NCBI GenBank assembly: GCA_944472135.2
Contig: OX235265.1
Location: 40,459,459-40,523,458 of the forward strand
Direction of reading: 5' to 3'
DNA length: 64,000 nucleotides
DNA from: Trichobilharzia regenti
Lineage: Eukaryota; Platyhelminthes; Trematoda; Strigeidida; Schistosomatidae
The position numbers and the translations under genes were made by a program. Positions 44,939-56,318 of the stretch are shown one piece after another. Numbering within the stretch: the first letter of the stretch is position 1; the number at the start of each line of letters is the position of its first letter. Under the pieces are notes generated by a model. The model was not told the DNA's origin, did no database searches, and worked only from the letters and a program-made list of their open reading frames with translations.

Positions 44939-46894
44939 ATGCCTGGGTCAAAGAAGGGACAGAGTGTCTTGGATGCAAACAGGAAAGTAAGTCATGGTGA
45001 CTTGTCTGTTAATTGTAACGATGTGTCTGATGTTAAGCATGACATGGTTGATGTTACTGTTTCGCCGTTCAGGGATAATAGGAACATCAAACTCCCTAAA
45101 TTTGAACCACGATGTTTTGATGGAAACCCAGCTGATTATTTACAATTTGTAAGGAAGTTTGAAATCATGTTAAGTGGTTTTTTATTAACTGATGAATTGA
45201 AGTTAATGTATTTGATGACGTATTGCACTGGAGATGCTTCAAGAGCTATACAGTGCTGTAAGTTTATGAAGCCAAAAGAGGGCTACTACGAGGCTATGAG
45301 CATATTACGTCAAAGGTTTGGAAGACCTTCGATGATTGCAGGGAAATTATTCGAGGCTGTTAAGGGTAATGGTGGTCAATTACAGGATGACTCCCAGGCA
45401 CTCACTGAGTTTTTAGATAATTTGCTAATTTACAAGAATGGAATGATTTCGATGAATCGCACGAGTGACCTCAACTCGAGTTTTATACTAGAAGTAATAG
45501 CAAGACGCCTACCTACTCGACTGCAAAGGAAGTGGGTGAAGATGAGCTCCCGTATGGAGGATGAGGGTATCGAGCCAAAGTTTGATGATATCCTGAAACT
45601 GGTAAATACTAGTGTCAATCAATCTATGAGCAAGTTCGCCAGTCTATTACATCTCACCCCTAGAATAGAGCAGTCTGAGATCAAAATGCAATCATTGATG
45701 ACGAGTAGGCCTCAGAGAGGTGGTTATCGAGAAAGCTCCATGATGTCTAGTAATGCATATAGACCTAGTGAGTGTAACAGGTTTCGTAGTACATCCTCAA
45801 CAGATAAGTTACAAGATGCAAGACAAACACGGTTGTGTTTTACACGTGTGCAAGAGGTGCATACAGAAGTGAACTGTGAACCAGTGAGCAAGTTCAGTGA
45901 TAAGCTAAATGTAAACTCCAGACCTGACTCCGAATTGTGTGACGATAACGGTTCGGTCAAGAAGTCTGTAGTTGCAACTGGTAAGCCATTGTTGAATAAA
46001 GTGTCACAGAATAGAGTTACTGCTTCAGAGTGCAGTTCTGACCCTACAAGTTTACAAGGTATTACTAGTCAGAGTGAAGTTATAAAACCTTTTATGATTT
46101 GCGAGGAGGAACCAAAATTGTCTACTTCTGTTATTAAAGAGTTTGAAAATGATGAAGTTGACGGTAAAGTGAATATTCGTGATAATGATCATGATAGTGC
46201 ACAGTTGTCTTTGGTTGATCATTATGAGATGAGGGATATGCCTACTACTGCTAAGTTAAATAAAGGTTCTGTACAACTACAACGTGAAGTAGAATTGAAC
46301 GCAGATGCAGTTCCAAAAGGTGTGCATACTTGTGAGACAGTCAGTGTAATTGATCAGCGTGTAGCCCACCTATCATCAGATGATAGTGCTAAACCCGAAC
46401 TAGTAGTGAAAGACAGCAGTGGTGGTAATCTTGCAGTTGGACAACTATCTGAGAGCCGAACAAGAACAGCTTCTGATCCACCACTAAGTTCATCACCTTG
46501 TGTCACTCAGTCATCGTTGGTGCTGTCATCCACAATGAAACAGACACCCATCAACTCAAGTATCTTGTGCAATGACTATGGTAGTATCAGTTCGTTTGAA
46601 AGGACGAATATCAATGGTCAGTTTAGTGTGGATAAGCCAAGTGTAAACGAGAGAGTAATTGTTAAATTGACTTGCACGAATAAAGGCATTTCTAGTTTCA
46701 AGTTACTATTTGAATGTTATTATCTTTGGTGTAAATTACTCTGTTTCTACACTTGGTTGATGAGATATGTCGTGTGTTTGTTGGTCATCTATATTCTACG
46801 ATACAATGACATGGGCGTGTTGCCGTTCAGATTTGAGGATATAGCTGATAGAAGGAAGTTAGCAAATGAACTCTGCGACGATTTTCCAACCTAG
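44939..46894 (+). CDS. Gag-TM protein of non-autonomous BEL/Pao element (651 aa)
   Basis: Structural protein of the element. It starts MPGSKKGQSV, the same start used by all copies. The BEL/Pao Gag core (DUF1759-like) covers about residues 45-250: FDGNPADYLQFVRKFEIML, MSILRQRFGRPS, ARRLPTRLQRKWVKMSS. At residues 300-313 a zinc-knuckle relic reads CFTR....H....C where the autonomous element has CFSC....H....C, so one zinc ligand is lost. A Ser/Thr/Asp-rich stretch without known domains spans about 320-580. At about 586-619 a strongly hydrophobic segment (FKLLFECYYL, YVVCLLVIYIL) looks membrane-spanning, followed by a basic/acidic tail ending DDFPT. Pol is absent. The last codons and stop context resemble those at the end of the autonomous pol, which suggests origin by pol loss; that is inference. 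Only the intact copy is open; others carry shared stops. Confidence 0.85.
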   Translation: MPGSKKGQSVLDANRKVSHGDLSVNCNDVSDVKHDMVDVTVSPFRDNRNIKLPKFEPRCFDGNPADYLQFVRKFEIMLSGFLLTDELKLMYLMTYCTGDASRAIQCCKFMKPKEGYYEAMSILRQRFGRPSMIAGKLFEAVKGNGGQLQDDSQALTEFLDNLLIYKNGMISMNRTSDLNSSFILEVIARRLPTRLQRKWVKMSSRMEDEGIEPKFDDILKLVNTSVNQSMSKFASLLHLTPRIEQSEIKMQSLMTSRPQRGGYRESSMMSSNAYRPSECNRFRSTSSTDKLQDARQTRLCFTRVQEVHTEVNCEPVSKFSDKLNVNSRPDSELCDDNGSVKKSVVATGKPLLNKVSQNRVTASECSSDPTSLQGITSQSEVIKPFMICEEEPKLSTSVIKEFENDEVDGKVNIRDNDHDSAQLSLVDHYEMRDMPTTAKLNKGSVQLQREVELNADAVPKGVHTCETVSVIDQRVAHLSSDDSAKPELVVKDSSGGNLAVGQLSESRTRTASDPPLSSSPCVTQSSLVLSSTMKQTPINSSILCNDYGSISSFERTNINGQFSVDKPSVNERVIVKLTCTNKGISSFKLLFECYYLWCKLLCFYTWLMRYVVCLLVIYILRYNDMGVLPFRFEDIADRRKLANELCDDFPT

Positions 46895-46896
46895 GG

Positions 46897-47475
46897 CGTC
46901 AACCTGAGAAGGGTTGTAGGCGTACTGCTGTAAGTCCTACAATTCTTCAAAGGGTAGCGCATCAATGAGCAGTCCAATGTGCTTGGTGTGTGATTTTGTA
47001 CATATGTTCATATTGTATATACTGAATTGATATCATCTGTCATCTAGCTGTTGGTAATTCTGTTTGTGTCCGGACGACTTCCACTTGGATCATCAACCTG
47101 AGAAGGAATGTAGGCGTACTGCTGTAAGTCCTACAGTTCTTCAAGGGTAGTTTGTCATGGCAGAATCCACAACATTTGATGTGTTGATTGTACATATGTT
47201 TGTGTTAAATAATTGTGTGAGTTCCAATTAATGTAATTGTTGGTTAATCTTGTTTGTGTCCGGACATTCCACAACTTACAATCGTCAACCTGAGAAGGGT
47301 TGCAGGCGTACTGGTGTAAGTCCTCCAATTCTTCAAAACGATTCCACCAAGACATGATCCGCGAGGTTGTTTGTACTGTTTGTATATATGTGTGGTGTGT
47401 CATATCAATTGGTATTTTTGGATTCATTGTGTTTACTCGTTGTTTTCGTACCTTGTTTTTATTGCATAATTTTGT
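46897..47475 (+). repeat. Three tandem ~194 bp units directly after the gag stop
   Basis: Units begin at 46897, 47091 and 47283 with 'tcaacctgagaagg' and contain conserved blocks ('gtaagtcct', 'ttgtacatatgtt', 'tgttggttaatctt' or 'tgttggtaattct'). The same array follows gag or pol in every copy seen: near 9432, 18997, 28120, 42880 and 56315. Its retention in both the autonomous and Gag-only elements argues for a cis function such as packaging, export or 3' processing, which is untested. Confidence 0.8.
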
Positions 47476-48039
47476 TAAAATTTTCGTCGTGATTACTTCT
47501 GAAGTTGTTTCTAGTCTTCTACATCCGTGAATGAATTGATTGATGTTACAGACAGCAGATGGGTCGTATACGCCGTGGAGGCTGTTGCTGAGAATGAAAT
47601 GCACACGGAGATAATTGTTAGCTGCGGTCCGACACGCCGGGGAGAAAGAGTGTAAACGACTGAGGCTCGCATGCGTCACCGCTACTAGAACTGAGGCAGA
47701 ATGAGTGACAAGCGATTTCAATGGTAATTGGTAGTGAGTAGATAAGAGGATGTGCGTAGAGTATCGTGAGGTCCTGCCATGGTCACTTTGCATTCTGCAA
47801 GAGTCATTCTAGCAAGTGGCGATTGTGTTGCAAGATGTCAAGAGGAGGTCTCTGTCTGGACGCGCAGGTCGTCATTGATGTGTGAGATTGTGCTGTGGGT
47901 ATGCTTGTGGTGTGTTGGCTTTTCTGTTTGTTTTCCATTTCAGCTCTGTCCGTGTGACCCAGGTTCTCGCAATGGCATCCAAGTCGACGTGCATTGGTCG
48001 TGAAGGAAAAAAGGGTTGGATCCCTTTTTTGCCGGGGAG

Positions 48040-48396
48040 TGTCAATGGAGTTGAAGATTGAACGATCAATTCTTGGTTGTTTGCTTAAAATCAACTTCCC
48101 CGATTTTCGCGGAGGCATCAATACGACAGTCATCGTCTCATCGGTCGCTGTTCAGAAAGAAGAGTGAAACATCGTCAGAAGTAATCTTATGATTTATTAT
48201 TGTAATATTTGTTCACAGACCTTAGTTCAATTACTATTTTTATATGTTGGTGTAACAATAAAGAAATCTCAAGCGGCCAATCGGTGTTTTGGTTTTTCGT
48301 CCGTTATAACTAAGCGTTTCTGAAAACTTCAAGGAACAGCGTGGGCCCGAGCGCAGCGAGAGCTGGGCATTAACGGTTTATGAGACGTGATTGACA
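48040..48396 (+). repeat. 3' LTR of the intact Gag-only element
   Basis: 357 bp, TGTCAATGG...GTGATTGACA, immediately preceded by a purine-rich GGGGAG and, at about 48007-48030, a perfect 9 bp inverted repeat (AAAAAAGGG, loop TTGGAT, CCCTTTTTT). Confidence 0.88.
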
Positions 48397-48689
48397 TCAT
48401 ATTTCGTTGTTCTGAAGGAAGATTAAATGACTATCAGAAATAATATCGCGATTTTTTGTTGTATCATTCATTCTTAGACCTTGTGTTATAACCTCATTGT
48501 TGGTTACATGTTGGCGTGAGAATAAAGGATTCTGGAGTCGCCAATCATTGTTCTGGTTTTCGCGTTGGTTAATACAAATTGTTTCCGAAAGATTTCGAGG
48601 GGCAGCGTGAGGTCCAGCGTAGCGAGGGTTGGGCACTATAAGTTTATGGCTCTTGGCCGACATTGAGCTTATTTGGTAGGAGACATCTT

Positions 48690-49625
48690 GGTACAGAGTC
48701 GAAAGCAGAGGTAAAGTCGATAAACCTGTAGTTGACGTATTTGTCACCTTTATCTTATGATGACTCGATACTGTTGTGTAAGACGACTGCAGTGTCTAAA
48801 TTGCTCCTACCCTGTCTATTGGCGATTTGTTTGGGGTCTTTAAAGGATTTTAGATAGGATTCGAGTTTAAGAAGTACTAGTTTTTCCATAAGCTTTAGAA
48901 ACTGGGAAGTAATGGTGATGGGTCTGAACTTTACGAGGTTTAGGGACAGGGACTATTTTAATGTCTTTCCATGGAACAGGTACAACGTTTTTGGAGAAAG
49001 AAGTATTTAGGATGTTAGGAGAACTTAAAGCACCTGCACATTGTTTTAGAACATATGCAGGTTTACCATCAGGGCCAAGGCCACATGAGGACTTAAGAGT
49101 TTCAAGACATTTTAAAACATCAAGAGTGTCAAAGTCATGAAAGTCATCGGCTACATGATTAGTGACGTTAGAAGAAGAGGGCTAAAAAAGACTGATTAAG
49201 AGCAATAACATCAAAAGGGGGAAAACATTACATGGCTTACTGTTGCCAGTAATTTCACTGAAAAGTTTCCACATGCTGATAGGAGATTTGCATGATAAGT
49301 GTTTGGTTGTAGATAGCATTAAGATTTTTGATTTCAGATTTGATTTGAGCATTAATCTTTTTAAGTCCTTACTTATTTTTGAGTTTATATAATATTTCTT
49401 TTGCCTGCGAAGTTGTTTGAGATGAGGAGACGAGAAGCGTTCGGGGCGTTTGAATGGTGTTTGTTTCGGACAGCATATATCAAGGCAGAACTTAAGATAA
49501 TCCGTTATATTGGCGATTGTGACATCTAATGCACTTTCATAGAATAAATCCCAGTTAGTAATTTTTAACATGCACCTGAGATTGAGTAAGTTGTCAGATG
49601 TGAAGCATTTTTGTTGTGCTTTCAT
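48690..49625 (-). pseudogene. CR1-like LINE ORF2 fragment (linker and RT start), a different family
   Basis: The minus-strand frame at 49625-49182 resembles the linker between endonuclease and RT of CR1 (CLDICCPKQTPFKRPERFSS, LRRQKKYY). Further frames down to about 48690 show RT-start features: GPDGKPAYVLKQ, PVPWKDIKIVPVPK and FIDFTSAFDSVP. Several stops and shifts separate them. Endonuclease and catalytic RT are absent. Confidence 0.75.
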
Positions 49626-49639
49626 AGAAAGATGTAAGA

Positions 49640-50419
49640 AGATTTAAATATGTGTTTTGCTGTATATTTTCGTAAAACATGAATGATATATTGATCAGTG
49701 TTTGGTATCGGTGCACCTTAACGTGCTTCAAATACCCTTTCGTCATTAGTAGATGTCCTTGACCATAGGTTTTCGCGTCTTCTCTCCCTTGTTAAGCGGT
49801 ATAATATAGTAGGTAGTATTGACGTTAGGCGTGAAGTGTTAAATAAGAAGAGCAAGTCCTCTGATTAGGACGTGTCAGAAGAAGAAATTATTTTGCGATT
49901 AAAGCGAAGAAAATGGAAAGGCCGAGCGATGAACAGAAGAACTATCTGTGTTTATTGAAGTGTGGTTTGGTTTTTGCTGCTCCCCGACATTCCACATCCT
50001 GAAAAGTTGGTTTTTTCTGGAGAAAGGGTATGATAATTGATGTATGACTGCAAAGCCCACGGGACAATTGCTTAAGGCTGGTCGCACTGCTTAATGTGAG
50101 ATATATGCAACTTTGTCTGTTCAGAAGGCTACCATCGTTGAGTTAGTGGGAATATGGAGTTTTTGGTGCCGACTCCCAAAACTCCTCTTCTGGGAATGGA
50201 GGTAGTATAGCGACTTGGTGCTTTTTTGAAGGAATTACCGTATGGCTATTGCAGTCTTATCTGCCAACAGTATATCTTGATCCCTACGAAGTGGTAGGAA
50301 ATTTACACTATGGTAGCAGTTGATTTTAATCCAATCTGTGTCCAATCAACCTTCCTGATATGATAAGACTTGCGGAAATGTCTGTTCCTGAAAGCGCAGC
50401 TGACCACGATATGTAAGCC
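49640..50419. other. No gene recognised
   Basis: Mixed low-similarity sequence with short frames on both strands; nothing assigned. Confidence 0.35.
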
Positions 50420-50760
50420 CAGTCATTACGTTAAAGAAATAGCTGTCAGTTGGGTCTCAATTCCTGAAAGAAGTTTTTTCTCATATTCCAGACTATGAGC
50501 CACATAGTTATTATCTGAGGGCTGATCGCACTACCCAGTCTCCCATGTTGAAGCAGATGGGGTGGGATTCTAACCTGTGACCCACTGGTTGGAGGTTGAG
50601 TGCTTAGGCTATTGAGACACTCATCTACGGGTTGGTAGGTCACGCGTTCGATTACCTTTCGAATGATCTAGGTTTGAGCAGATAAGCAGTATTAGTAACC
50701 CACACACAGCAGTTCCCAGTAATTGTCTACCCATGAACCGTTTACGAGTTGTGTTTATTC
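50420..50760 (-). repeat. Candidate tRNA-derived SINE-like repeat
   Basis: On the minus strand an A-box-like TAGCCTAAGCA (50601-50611) is followed about 25-35 bases on by a B-box-like GGTTAGAATCC (50565-50575), matching the RNA polymerase III promoter pattern of tRNA genes. The sequence is not a foldable tRNA. Only one copy is in the window, so the element boundaries are guesses. Confidence 0.4.
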
Positions 50761-51034
50761 AAATTCACAGCATCAGTCAGCATATACGTATGCATATAGC
50801 TTTCTACGTGTTAATCAACTTACTCGTACGGAACAACCATGCAGTGGCAAATGGCGGCCTTGGCTGACGTGGGTGCAGCAGAACAAATCTGCGTTACAAT
50901 AACCAATATTAATCTGAATTTAGTACAATACACGTCTGGTGTTAATTGCAATAAAAATGGTGACAAAATCAGACAAATAAATCAATACCCAATTTGAACA
51001 CAAAGGAAGCACAAAATACGATGTCGCACACAAT

Positions 51035-51800
51035 AAGTTATATGGAGAGATTCACTTCAAGCTTTATTTTTTCCCAAATATTTGTAATCCATCCAACAAA
51101 TGCTTGGGTTTTTTGTTAATGCGAAGGCAATATTTCTATATTTCTTAATGTGCTCAAATGAACTACCAGCTATCAGATTGTACACACAAACTAATGTCAG
51201 AGAGGACAGCAACTTTGTAATTTCACCTTAAATCAAATCCATGTAATGTAAATAATACTTACCCATGCCTATACAACTGGTGTGTCCTACTTAGGTAGGA
51301 ATACATATATTATTATATTATTATTGATATTGTGCCATTGTTTGCTTAGCTGACATATAGGCTGACATATGTAGGTGGTCCTCATGATTGCTGCAGGCGC
51401 ATTGTAGTGGAGAAGGCTATTTTAAATTAATTTTAAATGAATTGGTTAAAAATTCATTTAGTTTTCCACACAGTTTCACTTAATGCATTAACTCAGCGTA
51501 AAGTATTATTATACACATGTATTGTGTTGATTGTGAGAATTGGATCTAGTCAGCCCTATTATTATTAATCTATCGTCTGTTACACCATTCCCAGTGACAC
51601 TGTGCACTTAGTGCTGCAATATTTTTGATCACCAATAGTGAATGTGAATTTCTCCTGAAATTTCAATTGATCTAAAGCAGTACAGATGCAGTATCATGAT
51701 TGAGTGTCTAGGTTGCATTATATGACATTGATGATGCCTGTAAACCGGCGTCCCTCATGCACTGTACTATGAGAATAAATCCATTTATTTATTTAAATGA
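51035..51800 (+). repeat. CR1-like LINE 3' UTR fragment
   Basis: Matches, in opposite orientation, the 3' UTR of the CR1 copies at 10.05-10.56 kb ('aagctttattttttcccaa', 'gggttttttgttaatgcgaag', 'gatgatgcctgtaaaccgg'). It ends in an ATTT-rich tail near 51800. A related but distinct subfamily. Confidence 0.75.
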
Positions 51801-51864
51801 AATAAACATATCGCTGGTTTCAAAATAACACATCAATGAACTATAATCCAAGGATTCTGCACAC

Positions 51865-52258
51865 AACAAAGTTATGTATGAAAACTGACTTCAAACTTTA
51901 TTTTTTTTCCCAGGCACTTATAACCCATCCACCAAAGACCTGGTTTTTTGTCAATGCGAAGACAATACTTCTGTATTTCCCGATGTGTTGCACTCACTAA
52001 CCATCTAGCGGATTTTTCCAACTGTGCACAGAAATGATTGTACATAAGTGAAAAGGCTGTTTTATACTATTGGGATTAACATTTATCAAGTGTATGTATA
52101 ATCTCCAGCGTACATATAAAACATATCTTGCTATCGACTGTAAATTGTGACTGAATAATATGGTTCTATTTCTGTAACAATCTGATGATGCCTGTAAACT
52201 GGTGTCCCTCATGTACTGTACTATGAGAATAAATTTAATTATTTATTTATTTATTGTT
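51865..52258 (+). repeat. Second CR1-like LINE 3' UTR fragment
   Basis: Another copy of the same tail in the same orientation: 'aactttattttttttccca', 'tggttttttgtcaatgcgaag' and 'gatgatgcctgtaaactgg'. It ends in (ATTT)n at 52235-52258. Internally shortened compared with the previous copy. Confidence 0.75.
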
Positions 52259-54865
52259 ATCCTCACCAACACAATATGTCAATGCATCTTACAATATCTG
52301 AAGTGTTTCTCTGTGTTGTTAACACTGGGCATGGCTGTTTACAGCTGAGGGATGTTCAGCTTATGTTTTATGGCTATAGTCTCCTAAATATCAGAATTTA
52401 ATTTCGGTAGGATTCACAAAACCATTCTCGCTAGACGTTACTGAGGTTATGGATCAATTTCCCAGTCACACACTTGCAATAATTCATTTAATGTAGACGC
52501 ATTTAATGTGGAGTTGATGTGCAAGTAATCTGGATGCGAGACTGACGCTTCAACAGTATGGATGTTTCAGAGTTTGTCTTGAAATTTGCGTATAATCCTC
52601 TAATACTGAAAAACATATGAGATCTACTTACGCATATGGCGTCAACATAAGAGACAACTGTGGACTACAAATACTTTTAATTGCTTGAGAAGTTTACTTC
52701 GTATTAATAGGATGAGTGCATTCATATTGTATACTAATATGTAAAATTATGTTTTGCAACTTCATGTTGTGCTGTATTTTTTAGGTATACATAGTTCGTT
52801 GAATATGAAACCAGCGGGAATGTCAATCATTCAAACTGAAGTTGATACCCTTTATCAGAATTTTGTTTTGTAAATTAATGGAACAAATAATGTACTCCTA
52901 GTTTCGACTTCCTCTGGACTTCCTCAGTGTGTCGCTATACTATGGGCTTTTATAATGTGTGAATTCGGATTGATGGATGTTAAGCTTAATTAGAGGGATG
53001 GAGATTTACTACCTTATTATGAGACTATTACTTTAGTTATTCGTAAGATTTCGTTTCTGTTTCTGCACAATAGCACACTGTAAGAACTAAGTAGGATTTA
53101 CCAAGTTGAATGATAACTCTGTACTGTTTGATACGCTAAAGTTGCGTTACCGAGCCAGTTGCAAGTCTGTGTATTCCTAAACGCTAAGTCTGTAGTACGA
53201 GTAAATCCAGTGACTCAGGGTTGAAATCTATTTCAATAATCGGTAAATATGCAGTGACTTCATCAAATAGACTGTTTGCTTGACAATGAGCTAAGAAACA
53301 ATTTTGATTCATTTCCAATGTTCACCTGAATCATATGATGTTATATTATGAATCTTTCCAAATAGGTTGAGCTATCCATTCGGAAAGGCATTAAAATTAC
53401 TCTCATACCTAAGTCATCTACTAGAGCATGTACTAAATTTACACCTATTGCTATTACTCCTTCTTTTCTAATAAGTGTGGAAGAGCTACTCTTACTTATT
53501 CATGAACCCTCACTTAAAGCCTTTAACGATTTCAAACAATTCGTCTAAAAACAAAGTAGAAGTACCTGGATGCGTCCGCAGTCTTGCATTACAACATCGC
53601 CTCCATCATCATCATACAGCGTATCAGTCTTAAATGTAAAGCGCATACAGGCATAACGTTTATAAACCGGGCATGCAAATCAAATGTTTGTTCGGTAAAT
53701 TCATCATCTATACGATTAACTAGTCAGTAAGAACTACGATTTGACCAGTTATACAACGCTTAATATATTTAGACACAGTCAACTTTCGCTACTTAATTCG
53801 ATGACGCATTACCTTAAGCTACTTAGCTGGCTTAAAATAGTTTCCACTGGAGGTAATCTCCTGTAGCTACTACCTTAGTAAGCAACTTAAAGGTACCTTC
53901 GCATTACAAAGTAAAAGCGAACATCCTGAGCAATCTTTTGGTATAAAGACTGTCTCCTAGTCAAAAGAGTGAATTCATCCAATTCTTGACGGAAGTGTTT
54001 AGAGGTGTTTATCCTATCACCTCAAATGACTCACTATTTGCAGTCACTTACAAAGTAAGAATAGATCTGCCGAATACAGCATGCTTAGTATTCCTAGATA
54101 CTGTAATGCACCATGAGGAAAAAGCTACATCCACAGGGTTATAACAGTTAGATGCGCGATATTAATCCGAAGCATAGCGGCTATGTTACTCAATCACAGA
54201 GCAATCACTTTGCTATCTATTCGTCTAATCGTGTCAACAAATGCTTTGCCAAGAAAAAGAGGACCAATGGTTCAAGGAAGATATATTTGAAGTTTTCTTG
54301 AACATCCGAATAATAAGAGTTTCATTATTTGGACTGGAACAAATGGTATATATATTCAGCCAATGTTTCCACCCGGGATAATAATCAGCTTCTCAGATTG
54401 TTGTAACTTCGAAGGGATCACCGATTGTAGACCACAATCCGAATCTTTATGCTTGCTGAATAAATTCTTGCCTTCAACTAGGATAGTTCGAACTCTCACC
54501 AGATCATCTTATGTTATCCGCGCTTTAAATCGTCTTGCAACACACTGTATGGCTGTTAACACCGGTTTCAACCACACACAGTTCTAGATCATGTATTTGG
54601 ATCTAGTATATCGGGCATTACCAACAATAGGTAACCAGGACCCTTTAGAGGTTTCTGCTTGTCTCCCGATTTCACTTTGTTCCCAATAGTACATACAAAC
54701 ACCATATATTCATGCTCCACATGTGGCTCATCCTTCTTGAATATAGATTCTTTCAAAATATCTCAGGCATTTGATAACTGCGAACAGACACATTGATGGT
54801 ATACACATCTCCCTGAAAAGCTTTGAAGCTTCACCAACCTCAAACCAGGATCTAAATATTCAAGG
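52259..54865. other. No gene recognised
   Basis: About 2.6 kb without a convincing coding frame or recognised repeat. The right end is the flank of the element beginning at 54866. Confidence 0.4.
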
Positions 54866-55188
54866 TGTCAATCACACTACGAAAACCGTTAATGGCCGGT
54901 TCTTGCTACGCCGGGCCTCTCGCTGTCCCTTGAAACCTTTCAGAAACACTTAGTACTAGCGAACGCGGAAACCAGAACACCGATTTGTGACTCGAGAATT
55001 CTTTATTCTAACACCAATATATAAGCAGCATAATAAACTAAGGTTTCTGACAGTTTACTGCTGACTTCTTTCTGAACAGCGACCGATGAGACGATGACTG
55101 GTGCATTGATGTCCCCGCGAAAATATAGGGAAGTTGGGTTTGAGCAAACAACCACGAATTGATCGTTCAATCGTCAACTACATTGACA
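54866..55188 (-). repeat. 3' LTR of the element at 54866-58709
   Basis: 323 bp. The block near 55060-55188 is shared with the LTRs at 39.9-40.05 kb and 44.0-44.1 kb, while the rest matches the 5' LTR 58389-58709. The LTR itself is therefore a mosaic. Confidence 0.82.
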
Positions 55189-56318
55189 CTCCCGGGCAAA
55201 AAACCGATCCATCCCTTTTCTCCATCACGACCAATACACGTTGACTTGGATGCCATTGCGAGAATCTGGGTCACATGGACAGAGCTGAAATGGGAAACAA
55301 ACAGAAAAGCCAACACACCACAGTCATACCCACAGCACAATCTCACACATCGCTGACGACCTGCGCCTCCAGACAGAGACCTCCTCTTGACATCTTGCAA
55401 CACAATCGCCACTTGCTAGAATGACTCTTGCAGAGTGCAACGTGACCATAGCACCATCTCATGATACTCTTCGGACATCCTCTTATCTATTCACTATCAA
55501 TTATCATTGCGATCACTTGTCACTCATTCTGCCTCAGTTCTAGCAACGGTGACGTATGCGAGCCTCAGTCGTCTACGCTCTCGCTCCTCAGCTAATCATT
55601 ATCGCCGTGTACATGTCATTCTCAGAACTAGCCTCCCCGGCGTATACGACCCATCTGCTGTCTGTAACATTAATCAATTCATTCACGGATGTAGAAGAGT
55701 GGACACAACTTCAGAAGTAATCACAACGAACAATTTAACATAATTATGCAATAACAACAAGGTACGAAAACAACAAGTAAACAGAGTGAATCCAAAAACA
55801 CCAATTGATATGACACACCACACATGTATACAAACAGTACACATAACCTCGCGGATCATGTCTTGATGGAATTCCCTTGAAGAATCGCAGGACCTACACC
55901 AGTACGCCTGCAACCCTTCTCAGGTTGACGATTGTAAGTTGAAGAATGTCCGGACACAAACAAGATTAACCAGCGATTACAGTAATTGGAACCCACTCAA
56001 TTACTTATCACGAACATATGTACGATCAATACATCAAATGTTGTGGATTCTGCCATGACGAAGTACCCTTGAAGAACTGTATGACTTACAGCATTGCGCC
56101 TACATTCCTTCTCAGGTTGATGATACAAGTGGAAGTCGTTCAGACACAAACAAAATTACCAACAGCTAGATGACAGATGATATCAATTCAGTATATACAA
56201 CATGAACATATGTACAAAATCACACACGAAGCACGTTGGGCTGCTCATTGATGCGCTACCCTTTGAAGAATTGCAGGACTTACAGCAGTACGCCTACAAC
56301 CCTTCTCAGGTTGACGCC

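Larger units (their letters stand above)
44438..48396 (+). mobile_element. Intact Gag-only (Gag-TM) BEL/Pao element
   Basis: 3959 bp. Both LTRs are 357 bp (44438-44794 and 48040-48396), with TGTCA...TGACA ends. A 144 bp leader, a single uninterrupted ORF (44939-46894), three tandem units (46897 on), a 3' region and a short purine run (GCCGGGGAG) before the 3' LTR complete it. The target duplication TCACA/TCATA has one mismatch, and the surrounding LTR confirms the site was TCATA. No pol at all. This is the reference copy for the family in the window and the only one with an open gag. Confidence 0.9.
44332..48662 (+). repeat. Older solo LTR split by a later insertion
   Basis: The LTR halves 44332-44437 and 48397-48662 rejoin into one LTR of about 370 bp of the diverged type seen at 35760-36123, ending TTGGCCGACA. 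The element at 44438-48396 lies between them. Confidence 0.78.

Noticed and set aside
50565..50611. Candidate tRNA gene
   Set aside because: A- and B-box-like motifs are present, but no cloverleaf stems or anticodon loop could be drawn; kept only as a SINE-like repeat.
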